Source: Canna indica (lineage: Eukaryota > Streptophyta > Magnoliopsida > Zingiberales > Cannaceae). From it: a stretch of DNA of 64,000 bases. Where the stretch lies: positions 33,448,501 to 33,512,500 of the forward strand of contig CP136894.1 of assembly GCA_034359265.1 (NCBI GenBank), given 5' to 3'. This document shows, piece after piece, positions 45,693 to 55,793 of the stretch (positions within the stretch are counted from its first letter, which is position 1; each line of letters opens with the position of its first letter). Position numbers and translations under genes: made by a program. The notes below the pieces were generated by a model that worked only from the letters and a program-made list of their open reading frames with translations, did not search any database and was not told where the DNA came from.

Positions 45693-48600
45693 GATACCAC
45701 ATTGGTTCAGGACCATGAGCGTCATCTAGAGGTTTGCAACGGAGGTCTGGGCCGCAGCAGTATAACCGATGTCACCGAAAGAACTAGGGAGCTTGCCGGG
45801 GGAGTTAAGAGGTGTGTTTCAGCTGTGGGCAAACTGGGCACTACAAAAAGGATTGTCTTGGCAAGGGCAATCAGCAGCCTGATCAGACTAGAGGAAAGGT
45901 ACCAATGTCAGTGGGTTCTATGGCTCAGAGGGGTCAGACTTAGGGAGGAGGCCAGTGAGCTGGTGGTTCATAGAGGCCAGTGAGATGTACGGGTGTTTGC
46001 TATGAACCAAGAGGGCGTTGAGGCATCTAGGGTAGTAGTGTTAGGTAACCTTACTGTTGGTTTCGCTATTGCATATGTCTTGTTTGATCTGGGTGCTACG
46101 CACTCTTTTGTGCCTGCTTTGTTTGCTGCTAAGTTGTCAGGGAAACCTTCTGTGCTTGATTTGCCTCTTGTGGTGTCTACGCCTACGGGGATTTCTGTGA
46201 TGGCAGAGATAGTCTTTAGGGGCTGTGAGGTTATCATTTGTGGGCACGTGCTGATGGCAGAATTGACACTCATGCCGATGTTATAGCTTGATGTAATTTT
46301 GGGCATGGACAAATTGGCGAACCATTTCGCCTCAGTGGATTGTAGGGCTAAGACTGTGACCTCAGTAAGCCAGGATTGCCCCTGTTTACCTTCCAGGGAG
46401 AGGGAAGGGGAGATTCACTGGTATCGATTTCAACTCCCAAGGCTCAGAAGCTACTTATGGGCGGTTGCCAATCCTTCTTGGCCTTTGTGTCTGTGGCAAA
46501 GGAAGACGGAGGTGCGGCTAGGGACCTCGGGCGGATGCTTATGGTACGTGGGTTCTCTGATGTGTTCCCAAAGGAGTTGCCATGGTTTCTTCCAAAGAGG
46601 GAGATCGAATTCTGTATTGATTTGCAGCCACGAGTGAAGCCGATCTCCATTCCACCGTATCTGATGGCACTAGCTGATTTGAGGGAGTTGAAGTCCCAGT
46701 TGCAGGAGATGCTTGAGTTGGGCTTCATTTGCCCAAGTGTTTCGCCTTGGGGTGCTCCAGTTCTCTTTGTAAAAAATAAAGAAGGGTCCATGAGGATGAG
46801 CATTGATTACCGGCAGCTTAGAAAGGTAACGGTGATGAATCGGTACCCGCTGCCCAGGATTGATGATTTATTTGATCAGTCTCAGGGAGCTCAGTGGTTT
46901 TCTAATATTGACCTGCGGTCAGGGTATAATCAGTTGAGGATCCAGGACAGTGACGTCCCCAAGACTGCTTTCAGGTCGAGATATAGGCACTTTGATTTCC
47001 TAGTGATATCCTTCGAGCTGACTAATGCACCTACAACATTTATGGATCTGATGAACCGAGTGTTCAGGGAATACTTGGATGAATTTGTAATTGTGTTTAT
47101 TGATGACATCTTGATTTATTCTAGGAGCATGGAGGAGCATGCTGAGCACTTGAGGGTAGTTCTGGAAACTCTTACAGAGCATAGATTGTATGCCAAATTC
47201 TCCAAGTGCGAGTTCTGGTTGGAGAGTGTAGGGTTCCTTGGCCATGTGGTGTCCAGGGAAGGGGTAAAGGTGGACCCCGCAAAGATAGAAACAGTTCAAA
47301 ATAGGAAGAGGCCGACTAATGTCACTGAGATTCGCAATTTCTTGGGTTTGGCATGTTATTACATAAAATTTATAGAGAATTTCTCTAGGATTGCAGCGCC
47401 GTTGACCTGCCTGACTCAAAAGAAGGTCAAGGTCGAATGAGACAGTAAGTGCGACGAGAGCTTTCTGAAGCTCAAGGACCGCTTTGACGTCGGCACCAGT
47501 TCTAGCAGCACCTGCAGGCTCGGGAGGATTTGTTGTTTATTGTGATGCCTCCCAGGTCGGCTTGGGTTGTGTGTTGATGCAGAATGACAGGGTGATAGCT
47601 TATGCCTCTCGGCAGCTAAAGGTCCACGAGAAGAATACCTGACACGTGATCTTGAGCTAGCAGCAGTAGTGTTCGCATTGAAGCTATGGCGTCACTACCT
47701 TTATGGTGAGGCTTGTGAAATATACACTAATCATAAGAGCCTCAAGTATTTGCTCACACAGAAGGAGTTGAACCTGAGGCAGAGAAGATGGCTTGAGCGT
47801 CTGAAGGACTATGACTACACGATCATGTACCATACTAGGAAGGCTAACGTGGTAGCTGATGCTTTGAGCAGGAAGTCTTTGGGCAGTCTGGCGCATTTGG
47901 CAATCGGGAGGAGGCCGTTAGCTCAGGATTTGGCCATATGTTTGGATGGCGGGGCAGTCTTGTCAGTATTAGCTTCTGGTGCGCTAGTAGCTCACCTGAG
48001 AGTGCAGTCCATGTTGGTTGACATGTTGCGAGCAGCGTAGGAGGAGGATGCTTTCTGTGCTCTCACTAAGGATCTAGCCAAGAGGGGCGATACCGATAAT
48101 GGGTTCGGTGTTGACTCTGAGGGCGTCCAGAGGTTTAAGAATCGGATAGTGGTGCCATATATGGCCGAGGTTCGCATGCAGGTGCTAGAGATGGCTCATC
48201 GATCCACATACACTATGCATCCGGGAGCCACAATGATGTACCAAGATCTAAGGCAGAATTATTGGTGGAAAGGCATGAAAAGAGAGGTGTCAGAGTTCGT
48301 GTCTAAGTGCCTGGTGTGTTAGTAGGTTAAGGCTGAGCATTTGAAGCCGGCAGGATTGCTTCAGAACCTAGAAGTACAGAGTGAAAATGGGAGAAGATAA
48401 CCATAGATTTTGTAACGGGGTTGCCAATGTGTGGGAAGGGCAATGATTCTATCTCGGTAGTGGTGGATTGCCTAACCAAGACGTCAAATTTTATACCAGT
48501 CAGGATGACCTTTTCAGACGAGCAGTATGCAAGATTATTCTTGGATCGGATCATCGCTTATCATGGTATTCCGGTTATGATCATCTCAAATCGGGGTTCT

Positions 48601-49440
48601 CAGTTCACAGATCGATTTTGGCAGACTTTCTAGGAGGCGTTGAGCACTCAGGTTCGGTTCATCACTACATTTCATCCTCAAAAAGATGGTCAGTCGCAGT
48701 AGACTATTCAATCATTGGAGGACAGGCTGAGGGCATGTGTCCTAGATTTGGAGGGCAATTGGGAGAGGCACTTATCCCTGGTTGAGTTTGCCTATAATAA
48801 CAGCTACCACAGCAGCATCGGGATGGCCCCATTTGAGGCATTGTAATGGGCGGAGATGTAGGTCGCCTGTAGGCTAGTTTGAGGTAGGGGATTCCCTTAT
48901 GATGCGACCTGACTTGGTGGAGGAGGCAGTAGAAAATGTGAAGCTAATCAGGGAGAGACTGTTGGCAGCTCAGAGTCGCCAGAAGATGTATGCGGATGGA
49001 AAGGCTAGGGAGGTAGAGTTTGCTGAGGGGGACATAGTGTTCCTCAAGGTATCCCCTATGAAAGGGGTAGTGAGATTTGGTAAGAAAGGAAAGATAAGCC
49101 CTAGGTTCATTGGGTCGTTTCCTATTCCCAGGCGCAGGGGAGCTGTAGCCTATGAGTTGGCCTTATCTCCTAGTATGGACCGAGTGCATCCAGTGTTCCA
49201 TGTGTCTATCCTGAAGAAGTACATTATGGATGAGTCCCATGTGATTAATCCTACCGTAGTGGAGGTGGATTCAGTAGTTTCCTACGAGGACCGGCCAGTT
49301 GAGGTGCTAGACCGGCAGGTCAAAAAATTGAGGTCCAAGGAGATCCCCTTGGTTAAGGTCAAGTGGGAGAACCATTCCGGGCAGGAGGCCACCTCGGAGG
49401 TGGAGTAGGATATGAGGGAGCATTATCCTTTATTGTTTGA
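45693..49440 (+). pseudogene. Gypsy G2 gag end and pol (Tekay/Del chromovirus)
   Basis: Order: end of gag with a degenerate zinc region (about 45800-45870); protease (45993-46380) with FDLGATHSFVPALF and VILGMDKLA; RT (46376-47440, long open frame) with [24 protein letters not shown] and the catalytic [12 protein letters not shown]; RNase H (47450-47900) with [19 protein letters not shown] and [10 protein letters not shown]; integrase (48150-48850) with MHPGATMMYQDLRQNYWW and FLDRIIAYHGIPVMII; and a C-terminal frame (48899-49408) with FLKVSPMKGVV and the chromodomain-like LDRQVKKLRSKEIPLVKVKW. Such chromodomains direct integration to heterochromatin. At least four frameshifts and many stops are present. 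The protease D-L-G differs from the common D-T/S-G. Confidence 0.88.
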
Positions 49441-49494
49441 TGATCTAGTGAGTCTTTAATTTTCTTTTTCTGAAATTCGAGGATGAATTTTCTT

Positions 49495-49508
49495 TAAGAA
49501 GGGAGGAT
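49495..49508 (+). promoter_or_regulatory. Gypsy G2 polypurine tract
   Basis: AAGAAGGGAGGAT ends immediately before the LTR start at 49509. The same tract, inverted, follows the G3 polymerase. Confidence 0.85.
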
Positions 49509-49875
49509 TGTAATATCCTAGATATTAATGTTTCTTTTCTATGCTTGTTCATGATTAACAGCCTAGTGGACAAGTCCGAGGTCGAGCCAAGTCGACTCAT
49601 GGTCCGGTGCGAGCATGCGAGCTTGGGTAAGTAAAAAATTTGGATTTGTTTGGATTCTTTTCTTAGTTAGATAAATTTATTTAAATTGTGTTGTTGCATG
49701 TCCTTGATTAATAAATTGTATGGCATTGGTGAGCATGTGTTTGATGTTTATGTGGGGCATGGGGTTAGATTGAATTATTTAAGCTTAGTCGGGTTAGCGG
49801 GTTTGGATTCGGCTCAAGGCGGATGCAGGTTTGCCAAAAGGGTAAGTGCGATTAGGTTTGTGGAGCAGAGTATAA

Positions 49876-49899
49876 CCCCCCCCCCCCCCCCCCCCCCCC
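49876..49899 (+). repeat. C24 homopolymer
   Basis: Twenty-four consecutive C in the LTR where related LTRs have TTATAAAACCCCCTCC. It replaces the TATA region with TATAACCCC. Its length is likely to be unreliable in sequencing. Confidence 0.9.
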
Positions 49900-49914
49900 G
49901 TGTGGTATGCGGCT

Positions 49915-50215
49915 CCTTATTGGAGCCGCACAACTATCTTCAAGGGAGGAGCCAGCCAACAGCCGCCAGCCACCCCTCCCCTTGGAGCCGCACAAATATC
50001 TTGAAGGGAGGAGCCAGCTGCCAACAAGTATCTTGGAGCTGCCAAGCCCAGCCGCCGCCGAGCCGAGCCCCTTCCTCTCCTTCCTCTTCTTCCCTTCCCC
50101 TTGGAGCCGAGCAGGGAGCCGCCACCGAGCCGAGCCCCTTCCTCTCCTTCCTCTTCTTCCCTTCCCCTTGGAGCCGAGCAGGGAGCCACCGCCTGAGCCG
50201 ATCCTCTCTCTCTCT
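49915..50215 (+). repeat. GC-rich tandem duplications in the G2 LTR
   Basis: Two duplications. A unit of about 65 bp with GGAGCCGCACAA...CTTCAAGGGAGGAGCCAGC occurs at about 49918 and 49984. A unit of about 73 bp with GCCGAGCCCCTTCCTCTCC occurs at about 50050 and 50123. Equivalent GC-rich, GGCTCGGCTCC-containing segments lie at the same place in the other LTRs (27450-27720, 33740-34020, 35940-36190, inverted). Confidence 0.8.
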
Positions 50216-51619
50216 CTTCCCCTTTCCCTCTTTTCAAGCCAGCGGCTTGAAGTGGAGCTGCCGCCCCCTCTTTCCCCCTCTTTTGAGTCGAGCCACCATC
50301 TCTTGAAGCTGGATTTGAGGGCCGTCGATCAGGATTTCTCCTATAATCCTCCTTCCTATTCATGTGAGTGGTTTTACCTCTCCTTTCTCGGGTTCTTTCC
50401 TAGTGTTGAGACGATTTTGGCATTGTCTTGACTTTTGTGATTTTTCCCCGAATCGTGGGTTTTGATCGTCGTGTTCTTGTGCCGATTCGTGGAAGGAGGG
50501 CCCGAGACTATCCCTTTGTGTCTCGACAGCCCTAGGTTTACCCTAGGGGTGCTCGGCCAAGGGTGAAGCAAGGGTGCCCTCAAGGTATTCGATGAAATGC
50601 CCAAGTGAGAGTTCTTGTTTATCTTAAAGTCTATATCTTGAGTTGCTTGCCTATTTAGGTTCTTGAATTGTTGTTGTATGCCTTAGATTTAAATCTGTGA
50701 TTTTTGGATGAGAGCATGTTTTTTTAATAAAAATAAGATTGATCTTGAAGCCATGAGTATTCTTGATATGAGATTCTTGATCATGTAAAATGATTCTTGC
50801 TTGAAGATTTTCTTGATTCATGCAATTCTTGGTTAAACAATCATGACTTGATTTTTGAGAAGTTTTGCCTCAATGATATAATTATGTTATGATGTTAAGT
50901 AAGGATTTAAATTATGTAAATATCGGATGTATTTACCTTGATATGCTGAAAACTCAATTAGGCTGAAAACTGTATGCTGAATTGTTTATTTTAGGGCTGA
51001 TTTTGAAATCTTGTTTGTGATCGGCGTAGTTTGCAGAATATAGTCGTGTAACCTATCATTTTGATGAGAAAGCACAGTTTGGAAACTCAATTAGGCTGAA
51101 AACTGCATGCTGAATTATTTGTTTTAGGGCTGATTTTGAAATCCTATTTGTGATGGGCATAGTTTGCAGAATATAGTCATGTAACCTATCATTTTGACCA
51201 GAAAACATAATTTGGAAATATAGGACATACTCTGGAAACAATATTCGGGTTAGACCCATCAGTTTCGGGCTCAATAGTAAACTAAAACAAAACCCTAAAA
51301 CAAAACCTTAATCTTGGTGATCTAAATTTTAATTGCATAATTAAAATTGAGCAAGGGATTAGCATAATCTGTTATGAACTAATAAATAAAGTTTATGCAT
51401 GAAATAAAACCTCACGAATTTATGTCATTATGGGTCTAAGAGTTGGGGTTGGGTATTGGAGTGTCGAGACGCTTCCCAATAAGGTCACCCCTAAGACACC
51501 GTAGGAGAGACTTGACTTAGGTCATGTCATGCCATATCTTATTGAATGGCGGAGAGTCTCAATTAGGAACCGGATTGCAGGCTAGGCCCGAAAGGTTGGA
51601 TGGCTAAGTCCCAACCTAT

Positions 51620-52103
51620 GGAACAAGTTCGGATGGGCAAATCCTGATTGTTCCTGCGTATCTTGTGGAACAAGTTCGGATGGCCAAATCCCGATTATTT
51701 CCAAGATTTTATACTTAAATGAATAAGTTCGGGTGGGCAAATCCCTATTATTCCTACGTTATTTCTTTGGAATAAGTTCGGATGGGCAAATCCCGATTGT
51801 TTCTTGTTCCGGTATGGCCTCGTGGAATAAGTTCGGACGAGCAAATCTAGATTATTCTTGAGGTGTTTTTAAGGAATAAGTTCGGACGGGCAAATCCCGA
51901 TTATTCCTATGATATCTTAAAGGGGTAAGTTCGGACGGGCAAATCCCAATTATCCCTACGATATCTAAAAGGGGCAAGTTTGGACGGGCGAATGCCGATT
52001 TTTCCTTCGCGTCTCGTGGAGCAAGTTCGGATAGGCCAATCCCGATTGCTCCCAAGTTTCTTTATATTAGGATAAGTTTCGATGAGCCAATCCCGATTAT
52101 CCT
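51620..52103 (+). repeat. LTR hairpin array 4 (gypsy G2), 10 units
   Basis: Ten units of 34-36 bp with spacers of 8-20 bp. The model unit is outer stem GGAATAA/TTATTCC, a GT bulge, inner stem TCGG/CCGA and an 11-nt loop ACGGGCAAATC. Outer stems in order include GGAACAA/TTGTTCC, GAATAA/TTATTC, GGAATAA/TTATTCC, GGGGTAA/TTATCCC, GGAGCAA/TTGCTCC and AGGATAA/TTATCCT. Several changes are therefore compensated on the other arm. Confidence 0.88.
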
Positions 52104-52786
52104 AGTATGTTTTGTTGCCTTAGGGCATGGTAGGCTTAGGCCTGTTGATCTTCACCGTTTGGATGTTGGCTGCCTCCGGGCAGGTGGTGGCCAGTTAGCT
52201 TGATAGCTAGTCACACCTTCGTGACTTTTTTTTCCTGTTGAGATAGGTGTTATTCTTATGGTTTAGCTTTGCATTATTTTTTTTTGTGGGCGTTGGTAGA
52301 ACCGCTCACTGAGTTCTTTGAACTCACCTGTTGTCGTTGTTTTTGTTTTGCAGAGCCTGACCAGTGAGGTGGGCTGGAGCACTTGGCGCAGCTGGAGGGT
52401 GGAGGAATTACATTGATCTCATAGCAGTCCTAGTTAGGGGTCGTAGTCGAGTTTATAGTAGTTTGATCATGCACTTGTGATTTGATGTTTTAGAGTTGTA
52501 GTCCCGTTGGGACATTCATATTTTATTCAGACTTTATTTGTTAAAAGAACTGTTGCTCTTTGGTTCATTTATTTCCACACTTGAACTATTTATTAAAACT
52601 TTGATGTTTTGAAATAAAAAAATAATCTATTTTTGTTATTTTTATTAATAAAAGCTGTTGTTTATTCTGTTATTTTTAAGGGTTGGCATGTGCATGAGTA
52701 GGTTGCGGGGTATAGGGGCAACCCACCACCCCACACATGAACATATACCCTGGCTGGTCACGTGATCCTGAATTTGGGGCATGACA

Positions 52787-53312
52787 CCAGATGGCCTGTT
52801 AGCTAGTCATACCACTTGATGCATTACCTATGTATGAGATAGGGGCATTTTATTATGTTATTTCTGTGGTTGATTTTTATGGTGGGATTGGTAGAACTGC
52901 TCGTTGAGTTTTTATGGTGGGCTGGAGCACTTGGCGCGACTGGAGGGCGGAGGAGTCGCATTGATCTCATAGCAGTCCTAGTTAGGGGTCATAGTCGAGT
53001 CTTTGGTAGTTTGTCATGCACTTGTATTTTGGTATTTTGGAACTGTAGTCCCTTGGAGACATTCATGTCTTTCCTTCAGTTTTCATTTGTTAAGAGCAAA
53101 CGATTGAACTTTGATTTATTTATTTCCGCACTGTAAATACTTTGCTAAAAACTTTACTTCTTAAATGGAAATCGATTTTGTCTCCTTGATCATAATGAAA
53201 ACTGCTATTCTTTTCGTTGTTTATTTATGAGTTGACATGTGCATGAGTTAAGCTACGGGGTATAGGCACATATACCCTAGCTGGTCACGTGACCCTGAGT
53301 TGTCGCGTGACA
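52787..53312 (+). repeat. Extra gypsy LTR tail
   Basis: A second, diverged copy of the last part of the LTR (compare 52190-52786): TAGCTAGTCA, GGGCTGGAGCACTTGGCGC, TTGATCTCATAGCAGTCCTAG, TATACCCT(A/G)GCTGGTCACGTGA, ending TTGTCGCGTGACA. It adjoins the outer GATAT duplication, so it is the true end of the outer element. G2's own LTR ends at 52786. Confidence 0.8.
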
Positions 53313-53473
53313 GATATTCATTTTCATTACATCAGGGAGCTAGTCGAAAGAAAGGAGTTGCAATTTGAATACATTCCTACAGATAGACAAGTTGTAGATA
53401 TCTTCACAGAGGCATTGAATGGAGAAAATTTTGAGTAGTTCAGATCTATTTTAGGACTTTGTGTTATATGATG
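53313..53473 (+). pseudogene. Copia X RNase H C-terminus
   Basis: Starts at GATAT and reads HFHYIRELVERKELQFEYIP, TDRQVVDIFTEALNGENFE, stop, FRSILGLCV. This is the standard end of copia Pol, where ADIFTKPL is usual. It continues the frame that broke at 26809. Confidence 0.88.
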
Positions 53474-53840
53474 CATGTTTTTGGGGGGTGGGGGGTTGGA
53501 AAAACTGAAGAGTCTTTCAAGTTTAATTATTTTTCCACTTATCTTGTTCATTGAAGGGTTTCCTCAATTTATTTCCCCTCAATTTTCGGCAGGCATTTTA
53601 TACATTTGCTTCTCCTCTTATTTCTCATTAAAGCAAAATTTATGAAGATTCTCTCAATATTCGGCGAGAGGCTCCTTTTTATGAAGACCCGCACATATGA
53701 CTCAATTTATGGGATTTATGTCCTAATTAAGACCTCTTGGCATTGCAACTCAGCTCATTTTCTCAAGTGGTAACCGACGTTTTTGCTCATCAAAGCATCC
53801 TCTTAACTTCTTCTCATCTATAAAAATAGAAGATTCAAAG
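53474..53840 (+). other. Copia X region between pol and the accessory ORF
   Basis: Non-coding. It contains a G-rich run (TTTTTGGGGGGTGGGGGGTTGG, 53479-53500), two related phrases CCTCAATTTTCGGCAGG and CTCAATATTCGGCGAGAGG, and CTATAAAAATAG at 53818-53829 directly before the ORF start. The TATA-like word is probably too close to the ATG to serve it as a promoter. Confidence 0.55.
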
Positions 53841-54791
53841 ATGGGCAGAGAAATTAGCAAGAAAGGTTTCATGAATAAGATGTACGCTTCTTTGGGGAAA
53901 AAAATGGCGTCCTCAAATCCACCTGAGAAATTTGAAACACCCGTTCCAGTACCTCCACTTGAAAAAATATCTCCACCTCCTACTTCTCATGGTTACAATC
54001 TGAGAAAGAAATCCGGGAGAACACCTGCTGACCATCCTCTGAGAAGAAATGGTATAGGTATGGCATCTAAACCCCCAAAATCCCTATCTGGGGTACTTGT
54101 TCCTAAGGGGGGGAAATTATCTTCTAAGGGGGAGAGTAAAGATGAAGTCAATGTTCCATTTGGCTCTATTTCTCATTATGATTCTTCTAAAATAGTAGAT
54201 TTTGATACTAATATTGTTGTTGCTAATGAAGAGTTTGACTCAATTCCAGTGAAGACTAGTCCTCCTTTGTCTTCTCCAATTCTTATAACTAAGACAGTCC
54301 CAGTCGGGACTATATCTGAAGTAGTTAAAATTGCTGATGCTAGTATCGAAACAGTCAAAAATGATGTTCCTGTTGTTGTTGAAATTACACCTCTTGCTAA
54401 TGAAGAGTTTGACTCAATTCCAGTGAAGACTAGTCCTCCTTTGTCTTCTCCAGTTCCTATGACTAAGACAGTCCCAATCGCGACTGTATGTGAAGCAGTT
54501 AAAATTTCTAATGCTAGTATTGAAACAGTCAAAAATGATGTTCCTATTGCTGTTGAAACTACACTTCTTGTATCTAAAGCTATGGACCTCAATCCGGCTC
54601 CCTCATCTACAGCTGAAAGATTTATTCATGGTGACATGTTTAATACACAGGTGTCCTTGGCTCAGCTCCACCTGCAGGTAATCTCTATTGAGAAGAAGAT
54701 TATTGAATATTTCACAACTGGTTTTGCAAGTCCTACATCTCTAACTTCTAGAAGGATCTTTGTTTCATCCAGTTCTGACATCTCTGAGTGA
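53841..54791 (+). CDS. Copia X 3' accessory protein, 316 aa, function unknown
   Basis: An uninterrupted frame lying between pol and the 3' LTR. The N-terminus is basic (MGREISKKGFMNKMYASLGKK), then a proline-rich stretch and YNLRKKSGRTPADHPLRR, which looks nuclear-localising or nucleic-acid binding. Residues from about 130 to 245 are two tandem copies of a 58-residue repeat, each starting ANEEFDSIPVKTSPPL and containing SIETVKNDVP. The C-terminal part has a short amphipathic helix (LHLQVISIEKKIIEYF) and a serine-rich tail. No transmembrane segment or signal peptide is visible, so it does not look like an envelope protein. Its C-terminus resembles that of the broken X' protein at 8983-10000, but the plant-transposon-protein domain is absent. 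The ATG at 53841 is the first in frame. Whether it is expressed is unknown. Confidence 0.6.
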   Translation: MGREISKKGFMNKMYASLGKKMASSNPPEKFETPVPVPPLEKISPPPTSHGYNLRKKSGRTPADHPLRRNGIGMASKPPKSLSGVLVPKGGKLSSKGESKDEVNVPFGSISHYDSSKIVDFDTNIVVANEEFDSIPVKTSPPLSSPILITKTVPVGTISEVVKIADASIETVKNDVPVVVEITPLANEEFDSIPVKTSPPLSSPVPMTKTVPIATVCEAVKISNASIETVKNDVPIAVETTLLVSKAMDLNPAPSSTAERFIHGDMFNTQVSLAQLHLQVISIEKKIIEYFTTGFASPTSLTSRRIFVSSSSDISE

Positions 54792-54823
54792 TTGTGAATT
54801 TTTTCTCTACTTTGGCTTATTCG

Positions 54824-54838
54824 GCCAAAAAGGGGGAG
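54824..54838 (+). promoter_or_regulatory. Copia X internal polypurine tract
   Basis: CCAAAAAGGGGGAGATC lies after the accessory ORF and about 320 bp before the LTR. The tract next to the LTR (AAATAGGAAGAT, 55145-55156) is weaker. Internal purine tracts of this kind occur in Sireviruses. Confidence 0.65.
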
Positions 54839-55156
54839 ATCAAGGGTAGGTTCAGCCTCTGAGAGATTTTGATGATCACAACTGGCCTTCTTTGGTGGAT
54901 GATACCTTAAACTTCATGTTTGACTGATTCCGGTTGTATGTCTAATGTTGATGTTGACTGATTGTAAATTTTTGCTCTGACTGTGGTGGTGGTTGTGAAA
55001 CTATGATGATAGTAATGTCTATGACTGGATATTGTCTTAACTTTTGATCTTTATTTTGACAATTATTTTTGACTTTGTGAAACTATCTCTTGTTATCAGT
55101 TTTGTTGATGATAATTTTGTCAAAATGGTTTTTGCCAAATAAACCAAATAGGAAGA
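54839..55156 (+). other. Copia X 3' non-coding region
   Basis: T-rich, with repeated TTGATGTTGA/GACTGATT words. It parallels 8882-9130 inverted. No coding signal. Confidence 0.65.
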
Positions 55157-55793
55157 TTGTTAGTGTTGGCTTTTTATGAGTTGGCTATATTTGGCACAAG
55201 TACTCCAACTTAATTCTTAGTCAACAAGGATAAATTCTATTTATGTTGAAGACAATTTCAACTGTGTGAGGAAAGTTTCAACTACTACTACAATCTATGG
55301 ATTTCAACATAAGGATGCAGCGGAAATTGAGGACCTTTTGTTTCCTGCAGATATGATGACTTTTGGTCTTCATTATTAATGATGATTTTCTTTGATATCT
55401 CTGATATTTTTAATCATCGTTAATTTCATTTCTATTGCTCATTTTTTTTATAAGTAGAGGAGAGGTCCTCTTTAATATTTTTAGGCGTTACTCCTTTGAT
55501 CTTTATGGTCATAGTGTTATGGTGATTTAGTGCTGACTGTTTGGTTTGAACCGATGACTGTTAGTTTTTTAAACTACTGGTATTATTGATCAAATAGTTA
55601 AGTCAGCATTGATTTAGATCTATTAGTTGTCACATATAAATTCCAGTGAAAAGATTTGATTTATCAACTCCTGTGTGCATACATTATGTTGTCAGTTATT
55701 TTGAGGAGTTGAAAGTACTGAGTGCAAGATGGTAACAATCTATCTTTCTTATCTTTAAGTGAAGATGACTATGGGCTGTTAACTCACTACAGC
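55157..55793 (+). repeat. Copia X 3' LTR, first 637 bp
   Basis: Starts TGTTAGTGTTGGC and parallels 10218-10856 with scattered substitutions. It is cut at 55793 by gypsy M. The remainder of the LTR should lie to the right of the window. Confidence 0.85.

Larger units (their letters stand above)
49509..52786 (+). repeat. Gypsy G2 3' LTR
   Basis: Starts TGTAATATCCTAGATATT and ends TTTGGGGCATGACA, 3278 bp. Landmarks: a C homopolymer (49876-49899), GC-rich tandem repeats (49915-50215), an internal duplication of GGAAACTCAATTAGGCTGAAAACTG-like sequence (about 50943-51060 and 51078-51190), and hairpin array 4. Long open frames over the GC-rich part are shadows. Confidence 0.88.
26805..53317. repeat. 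GATAT target duplication bounding the 26.5-kb gypsy block
   Basis: GATAT at 26805-26809 precedes a gypsy LTR start (TGTAATATCC) and GATAT at 53313-53317 follows an LTR end (CGCGTGACA). With one copy removed the copia X RNase H frame continues directly (THIDI into HFHYIREL), so the whole block entered as, or grew from, a single gypsy insertion. Confidence 0.9.
10218..55793 (+). mobile_element. Ty1/copia element X, host of nearly all insertions to its right
   Basis: LTRs begin TGTTAGTGTTG at 10218 and 55157. Between them lie gag, protease, integrase, RT, RNase H and an accessory ORF in the usual copia order, cut into four pieces by insertions. Three junctions have clean target duplications (GCTGG, TAAAAAGTA, GATAT), and the copia reading frame continues across each when the insert and one duplication copy are removed. 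The 3' LTR is cut by gypsy M at 55794, so its right end lies beyond the window. X retains about 8.1 kb of its own sequence. Sirevirus-like features are the long 3' non-coding region, an accessory ORF and an internal purine tract. Confidence 0.85.

Noticed and set aside
49686..50431. Long overlapping proline/serine-rich frames on both strands (206, 174 and 148 residues)
   Set aside because: They cover a GC-rich, repeated LTR segment where stops are rare in every frame. Equivalent LTRs do not conserve any one frame.
51620..52103. Regularly spaced repeats resembling a CRISPR array
   Set aside because: The sequence is a plant LTR, units are diverged palindromes with unequal spacers, and the same arrays recur in other LTR copies. 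No cas-like genes are present.
54176..54592. 138-residue minus-strand frame inside the accessory ORF
   Set aside because: It follows the 58-residue repeat on the opposite strand and is explained by its codon pattern; the plus frame is longer and in element order.
53841..54791. Envelope-like protein, as reported for some Sirevirus 3' ORFs
   Set aside because: No signal peptide, transmembrane segment, cysteine pattern or fusion-like stretch is visible; the sequence is basic, proline-rich and repetitive.
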